Assembly (NCBI GenBank): GCA_029948255.1
Contig: JALIZF010001749.1
Location: 615,959-679,958 of the forward strand
Origin: Telmatactis stephensoni
Lineage: Eukaryota; Cnidaria; Anthozoa; Actiniaria; Isophelliidae
Direction of reading: 5' to 3'
DNA: 64,000 bases
A program made the translations under genes and the position numbers. Under the pieces are notes generated by a model that was not told where the DNA came from, ran no database searches, and was given only the letters and a program-made list of their open reading frames with translations. How positions within the stretch are numbered: position 1 is the first letter of the stretch; each line of letters begins with the position of its first letter. Positions 55,342-64,000 of this stretch are shown one piece after another.

Positions 55342-55437
55342 TTCTTTCTTAATATTGATTTCAAATGATTGAATTATATTGAGAACAGGTCTTGATATAG
55401 TTTAGTAAGATGGCTTACCTGAAGTAAAGGTAACGCG

Positions 55438-57129
55438 CTAGTAACCATAGGGTAATGTACTGATTCCATCATCCAACAACCGTCTTTTATTGTAGACAAA
55501 TTGCATGGTCTTTGTTGTCGAAACTGTCTTTAACTGTTTCGATTTTGTATCTCGTACAATGGATTTGTCATATTCAACAGGAACTTTGTCTAAATCCATC
55601 TCTAATAACTTTAACATTGTACTCATTTGAAGAAACTTTTCTGTTTTTGGCATTAGAGTCATTCCTTTGCACTTGACAACTTGATCACCACTTTTGGTAT
55701 TATATGCATACGTTTTTGGGCCTAAACTTACAAATTCTGTTATCCAATTTGTATTTGGATCTTTGCATTCATCTGACCACATACCTAACAAACTTCCAGT
55801 GGGGATCACTTCTTCGTCAGGATTACGTGTGATGTAGATTACGCTATCTGTATCGTGATATAAAACCCTTTCATTCAATTTTGAAAGGACTTCGTAAAGC
55901 CGCAAACGAGCAAATGATGTGACAAACGATGCCAGTACTACATTTCCATTTGGGTTGTCCTCGACGGCATCATTCATCTTATTATAACGCACCTGTGCAA
56001 TATTATCATTGTTTTCAAATAGTAAAACATTGATGGTTTCTACTGTTTCATCGTTAAGAAGTGCAAAATACCGGGCGGGGTCAGTTATGTATTCCGTCTT
56101 TGCTTTAAATGGATTTTGACCAAATTTTCCCCACAAACAATTAAGATCGAGCTTTGCTATCGATCGTAGACCAGGATTGACTTTGATGTCTTGTTTTTGT
56201 AATTGAATTCCATAATCTCTATGCACCTTTTGAATAAATTCATTTTGTTGTTCTTCAGTCATGGACTGTGAAGGCCAACCAGAAGCTTCAATTTTTAGTC
56301 GTAGGTTTTCTTTGATGTAATCACGAAATAAATCATTGCTGCGTTTTTTGTAATGCCATATTTCATGCACTTTACTAATTTTGTAGCCCTGCTTTACCGC
56401 TTCCGTTAATTCCGCTGTCGTCCACACTCCAGTTAAACAGCGATCTTCGTTTTCGTGTAGGCAATATTCTGTTTGATTGAGTTCCATAGCACACGTTCTA
56501 CAAAGAGTAAACATCAATTTCGATTGAATTACTTGAGGTAAAACAGGAAAGAAAAGTCCACGGGGTGGAACTACAGTACATTTGACAAGTCCGAACCATG
56601 ATCCATCATAAACTTTTTGAATGTCTTGTAACTCTGGTGCAGTTCCGCAAAAGATTTCTGGATGTCCAATAGGGAACTCCTCTTGGTACATCACACTAGG
56701 GTATAAAGAAACCACATCGATGTAAATTATACGATGTACCGGATCCGATACCAGAAGCAAGGGATCAATACTTTCTTTATTTGTTAATGCATCTTTCGTA
56801 TAACTGTAAAGACAAATCGCGTTAGTCCTTCCTCCATGAAGCCCCTGGCGTGGTAAGATTGGACGTCGAGCTTCTAAAGCAGAATGGTCCAAAAAGGGGA
56901 GATATTTCTCTCTTTCCGTTTCCCATTCATGACTCCACTTTTCCACTACCTGGAAACCGAGTTCTTTTAGACGTCGTGTGCGTTTACAGGTTTTTTCAAA
57001 GAGATCCCCCATCGAAGCTTTTTCTATCGGGTGTAACTTTAACCGGTCTTTGTAACATTTTTCACATCCATGCCAGAAACATCCGTGATATTGATATACA
57101 ACCCCATTAATTTCATCTATCCCATCCAC
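55438..57129 (-). pseudogene. Polinton DNA polymerase B, palm and thumb
   Basis: Motif A I-I-Y-I-D-V-V-S-L-Y-P at 134-144, motif B K-L-D-L-N-C-L-W-G-K-F-G at 326-337 and motif C Y-H-D-T-D-S at 424-429 are complete, and the K-C-K-G-M / C-terminal motifs follow. The N-terminal Y-H-G-C-F-W-H-G-C region is typical of Polinton polymerases. The gene continues upstream in broken frames to about 59200, so this is the intact catalytic part of a disrupted gene. Confidence 0.85.
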
Positions 57130-57596
57130 TTTAGCATTGTCAATAACCTTCTCACCGTTAGACTTAAAGCAGTTCTCAAGTTTAGTGTGGGGGATTCAAC
57201 TTGTAATGCACACAAACCATTCCAATGCCTCGACGCTCGCAATATCTCTTCTTCTATACCCCTAATGTAGGTACCATACCTATCGTGTTGGGTTTCAAAA
57301 AATTTTTCTTGAAAATAGTTAAACAAAGATGCGCAATCGTTTGTACATTCATGAAAAGGTTCTACATTAAACAATGAATAGTAAATGGAACGAAAACGTA
57401 AACATCCCATCATCAATAATTTCGTATCTTGTACACAGTATTTTTCTAGTTCTTTTTGAAAGTCAAATACTTCTTCTTTATCCTGTTTTTCTTTCAACCA
57501 TTTTTCACATTCTTTTCTTTCTTCCTTGTCTTTCATGTATTCTACTCCATAAAATTCTTTCTCCGGATAAGGCCCAATATAGTTTTGATTTTTCAA
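57117..57596 (-). pseudogene. PolB exonuclease-side fragment
   Basis: It contains E-K-Y-C-V-Q-D-T-K-L-L (ExoIII-like, with Y and D) and the preceding L-E region. It overlaps the palm ORF by 13 bp in another frame. Confidence 0.7.
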
Positions 57597-57741
57597 AGTA
57601 GAAAAAAAAGTGAGGGAACCACCCTTTTTCTTGATTTGCTAGACCAAAGGTTTCAGGAAACTTCCTCAATGCTACCGGAATAAAGCAGTACGAATCTTTA
57701 ATGTGGTTTTGTTGATAGACATTTGCATAATTTTAGCACCT

Positions 57742-58017
57742 TCAAATATGCAAGAAGGACGAAAAAGACCGATTTACCAGCCATTCTAAGATTGGATACG
57801 AATCATACCCTTTAAAATTGTGGGCAATAAATACATACAGTGTGTGAATGGGATCACTTAACACCCACTGACAAAACTCATCAATAGTGTTAAAAACTTG
57901 TAAACGTTGTCTCCCACAATTTCCTTTTTGACAAGGGTGTGAGAAATCAATATCCTCTGAACACATCTGACAGCATTTGATGGCCACCACTTTGTTCACT
58001 ACATGAGATCCTTCCAC
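57742..58017 (-). pseudogene. PolB exonuclease fragment (ExoII region)
   Basis: L-Y-V-F-I-A-H-N-F-K-G-Y-D-S-Y is the ExoII station of protein-primed polymerases. The ExoI-like F-D-F-E-T lies just upstream near 58025-58045 in the flanking sequence. Frame breaks separate it from both neighbours. Confidence 0.7.
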
Positions 58018-58270
58018 ACATCTAGTTTCAAAATCAAAAAAACAGTACTGAAATGCTTCCTCTGATGTTTCATTAGTGATTGGTTGGATTGTAACAATAG
58101 TGTGTTTTTTGATTGACGACTTTTTTACAATATTTACAAGTGGAATGGTAGCATTTATGACAATCTTTTAATGTCTTCAGATGTTTTTTTATCTTTCTGC
58201 CATAAGTCTACTGTTACCATACAGATTCCACACCGTTGGTAGCGTTGACATGTTGTATACCCGTGTGCGT

Positions 58271-59200
58271 TTAGTTTGGTTCTGATGATAATTTAAAACA
58301 AGCTTTGTTCCAAAACACCCCATGACAAATTTGGCATTCACGATTATATGGTTGACGTGTACCGTAGTGGATCGATTTTACTTTTACAACGAAGGACAGG
58401 GTCTTGTACCACCTATGCATTTTCTTGTCTTTGAAAACCTTTTTCACATTTCTGTTACAATAATAAACTGTCCCCAACCATCCACTCATGCTTGATATGT
58501 ATTCAAAATGTCTGTTTGAAATAATTCAAATAAATGCATGGTGGTCCATGTCGGGGGACTCCCCGCTGCTGACTACCATTATACACAATACATCTTGAAT
58601 TTTCGTCGTACACCTTTATGATTGCCGTTTTCTTTAACTGAATCTGAAAATGTATCAGTTCCGGAAATCCACAAGTTTCATTCCAATATTCTATTAATTG
58701 GTTAGTTGTATACCAGTCTTTAACGTTTTCATCGTCAGGAAGAGTGCCATTGTTTAATCCTGTTAGGATTGCTCTTCCTAAACAATTTCGTTTGATATTG
58801 CATGTGACTTTGGAACGTTTCCTTTCTTTCTCTCCACCTTGGACCTGATAATGAGCCCTCTTTTTTACCACCTTTGTATCCAGGCATGCTTCCTGTCTCA
58901 TTACAAGTGTGTGGAGTTTTGCCGATTTTTCTTAAACCCATGACCACACCGATAACAAAAAGTGGTGCTCTATGGTCTGTAGAATACAACCGTTCAGGGC
59001 GAATCACTGTCAATAATCTATCTCTCCATATATAAAATACATAAGCCTGTTTGCCATTCTTGTGACATAAATATTTTTTTATCACCATCTTTCTCGTTCT
59101 TGATTACTAAAACAGGATGTTTCAATTCCACTTCGTCTTGTAAAAAAGTCAACAGTTCTTGCCAAGTTATTCCTTCTCTCCATTTTAATTCTGTTTAATG
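58271..59200 (-). pseudogene. PolB N-terminal Cys-rich region, several broken frames
   Basis: Readable pieces include C-Q-I-C-H-G-V-F-W-N-K-A-C-F (58489-58271), N-V-K-D-W-Y-T-T-N-Q-L-I-E-Y-W-N (58901-58503) and P-E-R-L-Y-S-T-D-H (59088-58735). CxxC/H elements of this kind occur N-terminal to the exonuclease in Polinton polymerases. They overlap and switch frame at least three times. Confidence 0.55.
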
Positions 59201-59904
59201 TTTTTAGGGCCAATGTTAGTAAGACGAGATAATCCAACAATTAAATCCTCAGCTAAGCTGTAGATTTGGATGGAAGAAACAGCCCATCCGTTATCAATCA
59301 ATCGTTGAATCTGTTAATCAGAGAGTGTTTGATGAAGTCTCATACGTCCATTTCCGTAAAACCCCTTTGTTATTAGCACTTTGATCGTCACATTTCCCTT
59401 TAAAAGCCATTCCTTTTTAGATTGTTGAATTTTATGAATCTCTTCTTTAAATTGTTCGAGTCTCTGTTGTATAGAAGAACCGATATTAAATGAAAGAAGA
59501 ACTGGTTGCGTGAGGTCTCCGCCATTAATTTCAAGCCCCATCCAGTCTCTATTTTCTACTTTTTCGGCTTGAAAAACAAGCTCAAACATTTGATGAAAAC
59601 TTGTCAACATCCTTTGTATTCCCACGTCTAGAGTGACTTTTTGTGGGTCACGCAACTCGAATTCGTACGTCACTATTCGAGTACGAAAACGGTCGTTTTG
59701 ACGCAAAAGTGTTCGATTGACCAAAGTTAAGTTGTTGTAGTTCTTGATTAAGGTTCCAGCTCGTTGTTGAATTTCAAACTCATCGTAGACTCTATTCAAA
59801 GTCTCGTCGTCAACCTCTTCTTCATAATAATACAGTTCTTCCAAAAGTTGACATAAGTCACATAATTCTTTGTCGCTAATACCATCGTCAATAAACTCTT
59901 CCAT
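59197..59904 (-). pseudogene. Unknown helical protein with in-frame stop (196 aa plus readthrough)
   Basis: The main frame 59904-59314 begins with a D/E-rich region (about 1-45) and has helical stretches ending L-H-Q-T-L-S-D. A single TAA at 59314-59316 is followed in the same frame by about 38 more sense codons to near 59197. That fits a nonsense mutation in a longer gene. It precedes the polymerase and might be its N-terminal or accessory partner. No domain recognised. Confidence 0.5.
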
Positions 59905-60452
59905 CGTGAGTCAACAGTTGTATTGATTTCAACATATGAGCTCAACTAACCAATTCGGCGTTCTGGAGGTTTATTTAACACTGAGGTTGAGGAAAATGTT
60001 TCCACTCTGCCTCATGTTTTTAACCCAATGAAATGTTTTTAAAGACATACATTTTGAAACATAATTAGCATACGATTTCAAAACATAATAAGCATACTTG
60101 TTAATCATTAAACAAACATTAAAACAAAACAAACAAACAAACAAACAATCAAAAAAGGAACATCTAGTCAAGAGCTCGCTCTATATCCTTAGTTATTGAG
60201 GGATCACGTAGTGCGCTCGAGAAGACTTAATCAATTTCTCATATAAATAATGAGAAAGAAAGCCAAAAACCAAAATTAGTTCTTAGCGTCTTCCTGGCAA
60301 ACGTACGCAGCTGAAAAAGTCACGGGGCATTGATAAGACACAAGGTCTCATTCCCTCGACATTCCCTTATCTGTGTCTTTCCACCCTATTTTTCAGCTGT
60401 AAAAGGATAGAGCTCGCCCAACAGACTAAATGTTAGTGTCACACAATCAATC
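59905..60452. other. Non-coding region at the right side of element 2
   Basis: It contains an AAACAAAC run near 60120-60146 and a loose inverted pair, GAGCTCGCTCTAT... at about 60171 and ...ATAGAGCTCGC at about 60417. No ORF with recognisable content. Possibly the eroded right end. Confidence 0.4.
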
Positions 60453-60677
60453 GAGTTCTTAAATACTCTCTGAAAGTGACGTCAAAAGCAAAAAATTACG
60501 TCATTTTCTAATGACGAAAGCAATTTGTCATTTCCAAAAGTGACGAAAGCATTTACTTCATTTTCAAAACTGAGTGACGTTCATTTAATTACTAATTAAT
60601 TCTTTTCTACAGACGCTTTATTATTATTATTACAGAGTTATTTTTCTAGAAGGACGCTATTCTAAAATAGAAAGATA

Positions 60678-60782
60678 ATGGACGCGGATTCAAGTATTTA
60701 CCTAACTAGATTTGTTTTGCCTTTGGTATCTAGGCGGCGTAAGCACAGTTCGCTGGTTCCCAATGCTCTTTGGCCATCTTAA
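60678..60782 (+). pseudogene. Short ORF copy 1, truncated (34 codons)
   Basis: It starts M-D-A-D-S-S-I-Y-L-T-R-F and matches the ORF at 61488, but one base change creates TAA after P-S. It lies after a TTTTCTACAG splice-acceptor-like sequence. Confidence 0.5.
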
Positions 60783-61487
60783 CACGTATTACCATGTGCT
60801 GGAGTAGTCAATTTTCTCGATCTCTATAACACTGCCCTACAATGTTGTAGAGGGAAGTAATTGCGTTAAATGATTTTCATTTATTGCTTCAATTTGTAGA
60901 AAAGAAGAGGAAAAAGGATGTCAAAAGTTCATTTGCTTTCAATGAATCAATCTATCACTCGCCTTAAACTTATTATGTATAGCTCAAAACAAAGGAATGA
61001 TTGATTGGTTAATTTAATGAAACGATGCTAACTTGCTGTTTGGTGCTTGGTTTCTAGGCAACTCGAATCCGTTTCACTGGTGTTCGATGTTCTAGTTTCG
61101 ATAGAATACCAGCTTGAGAAAACTTGAACAATTCTCTTTTTAATCAAAACGAGAAGACATTCACTGAATTCAATTCAATGTACTCTCATTGACTTATCAA
61201 AAACAACATATATTGCTATTTCCGTGGCATATATGGCAGTTATCAAAATACCCCCTCCCCCACCCCTCCACCCCAAGAGTTCTTAAATACTCTCTGAAAG
61301 TGATGTCATAGACAAAAGAATACGTCATTTTCTAATGACGGAAGCACTTTGTCATTTCCAAAAGTGATGAAAGTATTTACTTCATTTTTCAAAAGTGACG
61401 TTCATTAAATTACTTCAATAGACACGTGTTTCATTTACTTACTTCAATAGGCACGTGTTTCTTTTCTACAGACGCTTTTTTAAGATA

Positions 61488-61673
61488 ATGGACGCGGATC
61501 CAAGTATTTACCTAACTAGATTTGTTTTGCCTTTGGTTTCTAGGCGACGTAAACACAGTTCGCTGGTTCCCGATGCTCTTTGGCCATCTAAACACGTATT
61601 ACCATGTGCTGGAGTGGTCAAATTACTTGATCTCTATCATGACATTTCACTACAATGTAGTAGAGGGAAGTAA
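61488..61673 (+). CDS. Short ORF copy 2 (61 codons)
   Basis: M-D-A-D-P-S-I-Y-L-T-R-F-V-L-P-L-V, then R-R-R-K-H and a Cys pair near the end. An acceptor-like TTTTCTACAG sits about 17 bp upstream, so it may be an exon. I do not recognise a function. Confidence 0.4.
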   Translation: MDADPSIYLTRFVLPLVSRRRKHSSLVPDALWPSKHVLPCAGVVKLLDLYHDISLQCSRGK

Positions 61674-62119
61674 TTGCGTTAAATGATTTTCATTTATTGC
61701 TTCAATTTGTAGAAAAGAAGAGGAAAAAGGATGTCAAAAGTTCATTTCCTTTCATTCAATCAATCTATCACTCATTTGCTTTAAACTTATTATGTATAGC
61801 TCAAAACAAAGGAATGAAACGACGCTAACTTGCTGTTTGGTGCTTGGTTTCTAGGCAACTCGAATCCGTTTCACTGGTGTTCGATGTTCTAGTTTCGATA
61901 GAATACCAGCTTGAGAAAACTTGAACAATTCTCTTTTTAATTAAAACGAGAAGACATTCGCTGAATTCATTTCAATGTACCTTCATTGTCTTCTGATAAA
62001 AAAATATATATATATTGCTATTTCCATGGTATATATGGTCGTTATCAAAACACCTCCCCACCCCCCACCCCCCACCCTGTGTTATAAACTATAAATATGA
62101 TGGGTGCTTGATGCCCTCG

Positions 62120-63091
62120 CTCACTTGTAACAACCATTCGAAGAAGAAGGAAGCAAGAAAAAGTCAAAAGGAGAGTTAAAAAGGTAAAGAACCCTGACTT
62201 CAAGTAACTTTTTAGTTTTTTTCCATTCCTCACTGATTTTTATTATTTTTCTTTTAGAGTGATTCTGAAGAAAAGTTATTTTCAAGACAACTATTTTCAA
62301 GGAAATAAAGAAAATTTGACCTAAAGAAGTAAGTTTTGATCGATCGTACCATTTGAATGCTTAGTTTTGATTTTTTTAACAGATTTTGAAAAAAACATGT
62401 ATAAACTGTTTTTTCCACTTGGTATGACCGCATGTATGCTAACATATCATTTATCTCTTTTCAAAAACTTTCTTTACGATTAAAAATGTTGATTACATTT
62501 TTTTCCTCATTTTCAGTGTCTACTGAACAGCAAGACCAACAAGAGCAACAACCCACAGTTGAACACAATCCGCTGGGGCATGCGCAAGAGCAAAATGATA
62601 ATGATGAACAACCCACCCATGGCCAACCAGAAGTGATATTAATTAGTGAGGAGGCCGCAAATGATGACGAGGACATGGATCTAGACAATCAGATCCAGAA
62701 GGCGAACACCATGGTGAGTCAGGCCCCCTGTGTCATCTGTTTTTCTATTGAAGTGGAAAAATTTGATGTTAGTGGAAAAAGAGTAAAAGATAAATCGTTT
62801 CATCGGTTGAGTTGTTGCAAAAATTTTATTCATACCTATTGTTTGCTGAAGCTAGAAACGTGTAAATCAACCAAAGATTTAATTTGTCCCGTCTGTAGAG
62901 CACGTAAGGAAATCTACCCAACGTTTTTAGTTCATGCGTTGAATAATTCTCAGACAAATGTATATGCACTTTTAGAACCAGATGAATTTATTTCTTTTGA
63001 AGTCAGTGAACTTTACGAGTACTGCTATCCCTTAGAAATCATAGCAAAGGAAATCAAACAAAGAATTGAACGCTTGTTGACATCAATGTAA
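62120..63091 (+). CDS. RING-finger protein gene, probably spliced
   Basis: The main coding exon starts at about 62517 after CATTTTCAG. Donor-like GTAAAG/GTAAGT sites at about 62183 and 62329, and an acceptor-like TTTTAG near 62258, suggest short upstream exons. The product has an acidic Q/E/N-rich region and a RING domain: C100-x2-C103, C128-C129, H134-x2-C137, C152-x2-C155 (numbering from the ATG at 62432, whose first codons are probably intron). A helical C-terminus follows. It is likely a ubiquitin ligase. Whether it belongs to element 2 or to the host is unclear. Confidence 0.6.
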
Positions 63092-63130
63092 ATAAGGTTT
63101 TTTCTTCTTCAGATCTATTCCTTTGATAAC

Positions 63131-63478
63131 ATGGTGACAAATCGTCTAGAAATGTTTCACCGAGAAACCATGCGTTATTTAAACTTCCTTAGATGTCTAA
63201 CAAAATGTACTGAACTCATTGACGATGGATATAAAGACATAACAAAATTAGAAGAAATGTTTTTGACAAAAGGGATAAGAGTCCATAGTCTTGATGACGA
63301 AGTGGAGCAGTTTAAAAATTTGTCAGAGCTTTATGACGTAAATCTTGAGGAATTACACGAATTGGCAGATAAGTTCTTCACTAAGAATAATGCTGATAAT
63401 TTTCTCTTCTTTTTTGAAACTCGCTTGAAGTCCAGTGACAGCTTTAAGAAACATAAATCTTTGATTCAACAACTTTAA
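63131..63478 (+). CDS. Unknown helical protein or exon (115 aa)
   Basis: Mostly helical and charged, with M-V-T-N-R-L-E-M-F-H-R-E-T-M-R-Y-L near the start. An acceptor-like CTTCTTCAG lies just before, at about 63110. It may be an exon or a separate gene; no domain recognised. Confidence 0.45.
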   Translation: MVTNRLEMFHRETMRYLNFLRCLTKCTELIDDGYKDITKLEEMFLTKGIRVHSLDDEVEQFKNLSELYDVNLEELHELADKFFTKNNADNFLFFFETRLKSSDSFKKHKSLIQQL

Positions 63479-63516
63479 AAATACGTGTACCCTATTGTTT
63501 ACATTTTTAGATTGGC

Positions 63517-63792
63517 TTGGAAGAAAGTGTAAACTTATATGGAAAGTTAAGATATAATTTACTATCAAGGAAAGTTTTAGCATTGCTTAGAATAGTGTGT
63601 TATGAAAATTCCATTTCACCAAAATATTTAACTCATCTTCTTCGACTAGAATGTTTTTTGATTGAATTGATGGAAGATCTTAAAGACAGTATTCTAAAAG
63701 GGAGAACAAAAATAGAATCATTGACAGGTTTTACTCGATTAAATCGATATCTTGAATCGACCGAAGATAGAAACTATGAAAGTTTTAACTAG
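63517..63792 (+). CDS. Unknown helical exon or gene, paralogous to the next one
   Basis: It is preceded by TTTTTAG and contains V-C-Y-E-N-S-I-S-P-K-Y-L. The block after 63862 (TTTTTTTAG, then T-C-Y-E-N-K-L-S-P-H-H-F) repeats the same Y-E-N-x-x-S-P pattern in the same relative position. Its stop is followed by GTAAACC, donor-like. Confidence 0.45.
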   Translation: MEESVNLYGKLRYNLLSRKVLALLRIVCYENSISPKYLTHLLRLECFLIELMEDLKDSILKGRTKIESLTGFTRLNRYLESTEDRNYESFN

Positions 63793-63861
63793 GTAAACCA
63801 TTTTTCCTCCCCCGCTTCCTCCTGATGATGATTATTTACATACTTTTGTACTTGTTTTTTT

Positions 63862-64000
63862 AGATAATGATGGAAAAATATATAGAAGTGTTTGGATACA
63901 TTACATATGTTTTAACGTTAAGGCAATCATTAAGCATACTTAAAATTACTTGTTATGAAAATAAATTGTCACCACACCATTTCCGTTATCAACGTAGAGT
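63862..64000 (+). CDS. Partial paralogous ORF running off the window
   Basis: It begins after TTTTTTTAG near 63862 with M-M-E-K-Y-I-E-V-F-G and keeps an open frame to the window end. C-Y-E-N-K-L-S-P matches the previous ORF. Confidence 0.4.

Larger units (their letters stand above)
41216..59904. mobile_element. Element 2: Polinton/Maverick, ends unresolved
   Basis: It holds a family-B polymerase of the protein-primed type, a chromodomain integrase, packaging ATPase, adenain-like protease, double-jelly-roll capsid protein, penton-like protein and several basic QxGG-bearing virion proteins: the full Polinton set. Most genes are on the minus strand, with plus-strand genes at 45550-46990 and 50304-50978. 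I could not find terminal inverted repeats or a target duplication, so the limits are set by the outermost genes. The polymerase and protease are frame-broken here. Confidence 0.8.
60453..62078. repeat. Tandem duplication of a 0.8-kb unit
   Basis: GAGTTCTTAAATACTCTCTG starts both copies at 60453 and 61277 (824 bp apart), and matching continues through the TGACG cluster, a short ORF (M-D-A-D-x-S-I-Y-L-T-R-F) and the AGCTCAAAACAAAGGAATGA region, ending in C-rich runs near 61246-61275 and 62049-62078. Copy 1 has a stop that shortens the ORF to 34 codons; copy 2 keeps 61. Confidence 0.85.

Noticed and set aside
41216..59904. Terminal inverted repeats of element 2
   Set aside because: I compared sequence around 40.9-41.3 kb with 59.9-60.5 kb and found no convincing inverted match, so I do not report ends.
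1..64000. tRNA or rRNA genes
   Set aside because: I saw no cloverleaf-like sequence or conserved rRNA segment that I could support by eye; a covariance-model scan would be needed.

Overview
The window is eukaryotic genomic DNA. It is AT-rich, has GT-AG introns, palindromic miniature transposons and a BEL/Pao retrotransposon, and shows no bacterial-type operons or ribosome-binding sites. A marine invertebrate, most likely a cnidarian such as a coral or anemone, fits best. That placement rests on remembered similarity of several gene families and was not searched. Two different virus-like DNA elements dominate the window.

Element 1 (8848-26651, 17.8 kb) is complete at its ends. It has a perfect 91-bp terminal inverted repeat and a 5-bp target duplication, TGATC. 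It encodes a family-B DNA polymerase fused to a superfamily-1 helicase with an HNH-like tail, a retroviral-type integrase, a double-jelly-roll major capsid protein, a penton-like minor capsid protein, a HerA/FtsK-type packaging ATPase, a poxvirus VLTF3-like late transcription factor, a Bro-N/VRR-NUC/zinc-finger protein, fibre-like paralogues, zinc-finger proteins and several small membrane proteins. Nearly every gene starts on an ATATA box that touches or overlaps the ATG, often inside the stop codon of the previous gene. This looks like one late-promoter grammar read by the VLTF3-like factor. Several genes carry frameshifts, while the capsid, ATPase, Bro and VLTF3 genes are open.

Element 1 sits inside a spliced minus-strand gene of the integrase-core (rve) type. 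Exons at 28074-26652 and 8847-7809 join exactly at the duplicated TGATC when the insert is taken out.

Element 2 (about 41.2-59.9 kb; ends not resolved) is a classical Polinton/Maverick. It has a protein-primed-type DNA polymerase B (broken), an integrase with a chromodomain, a packaging ATPase, an adenain-like protease (frameshifted), a major capsid protein, a penton-like protein and a set of basic virion proteins. The virion proteins share a repeated Q-x-G-G signature that I read as processing sites for the protease. Accessory genes include a Fic-domain protein, a GRF zinc-finger protein and a PPxY-containing protein.

The rest is repeats and decayed transposons: 0-7.8 kb (several short inverted-repeat elements, including three 200-bp copies of one family), 28.7-36.4 kb (two large fold-back structures) and 36.4-40.9 kb (a BEL/Pao retrotransposon on the minus strand, 5' truncated). 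At 60.4-64 kb there is a tandem 0.8-kb duplication rich in TGACG motifs, followed by a RING-finger gene and related small ORFs with splice-like junctions.
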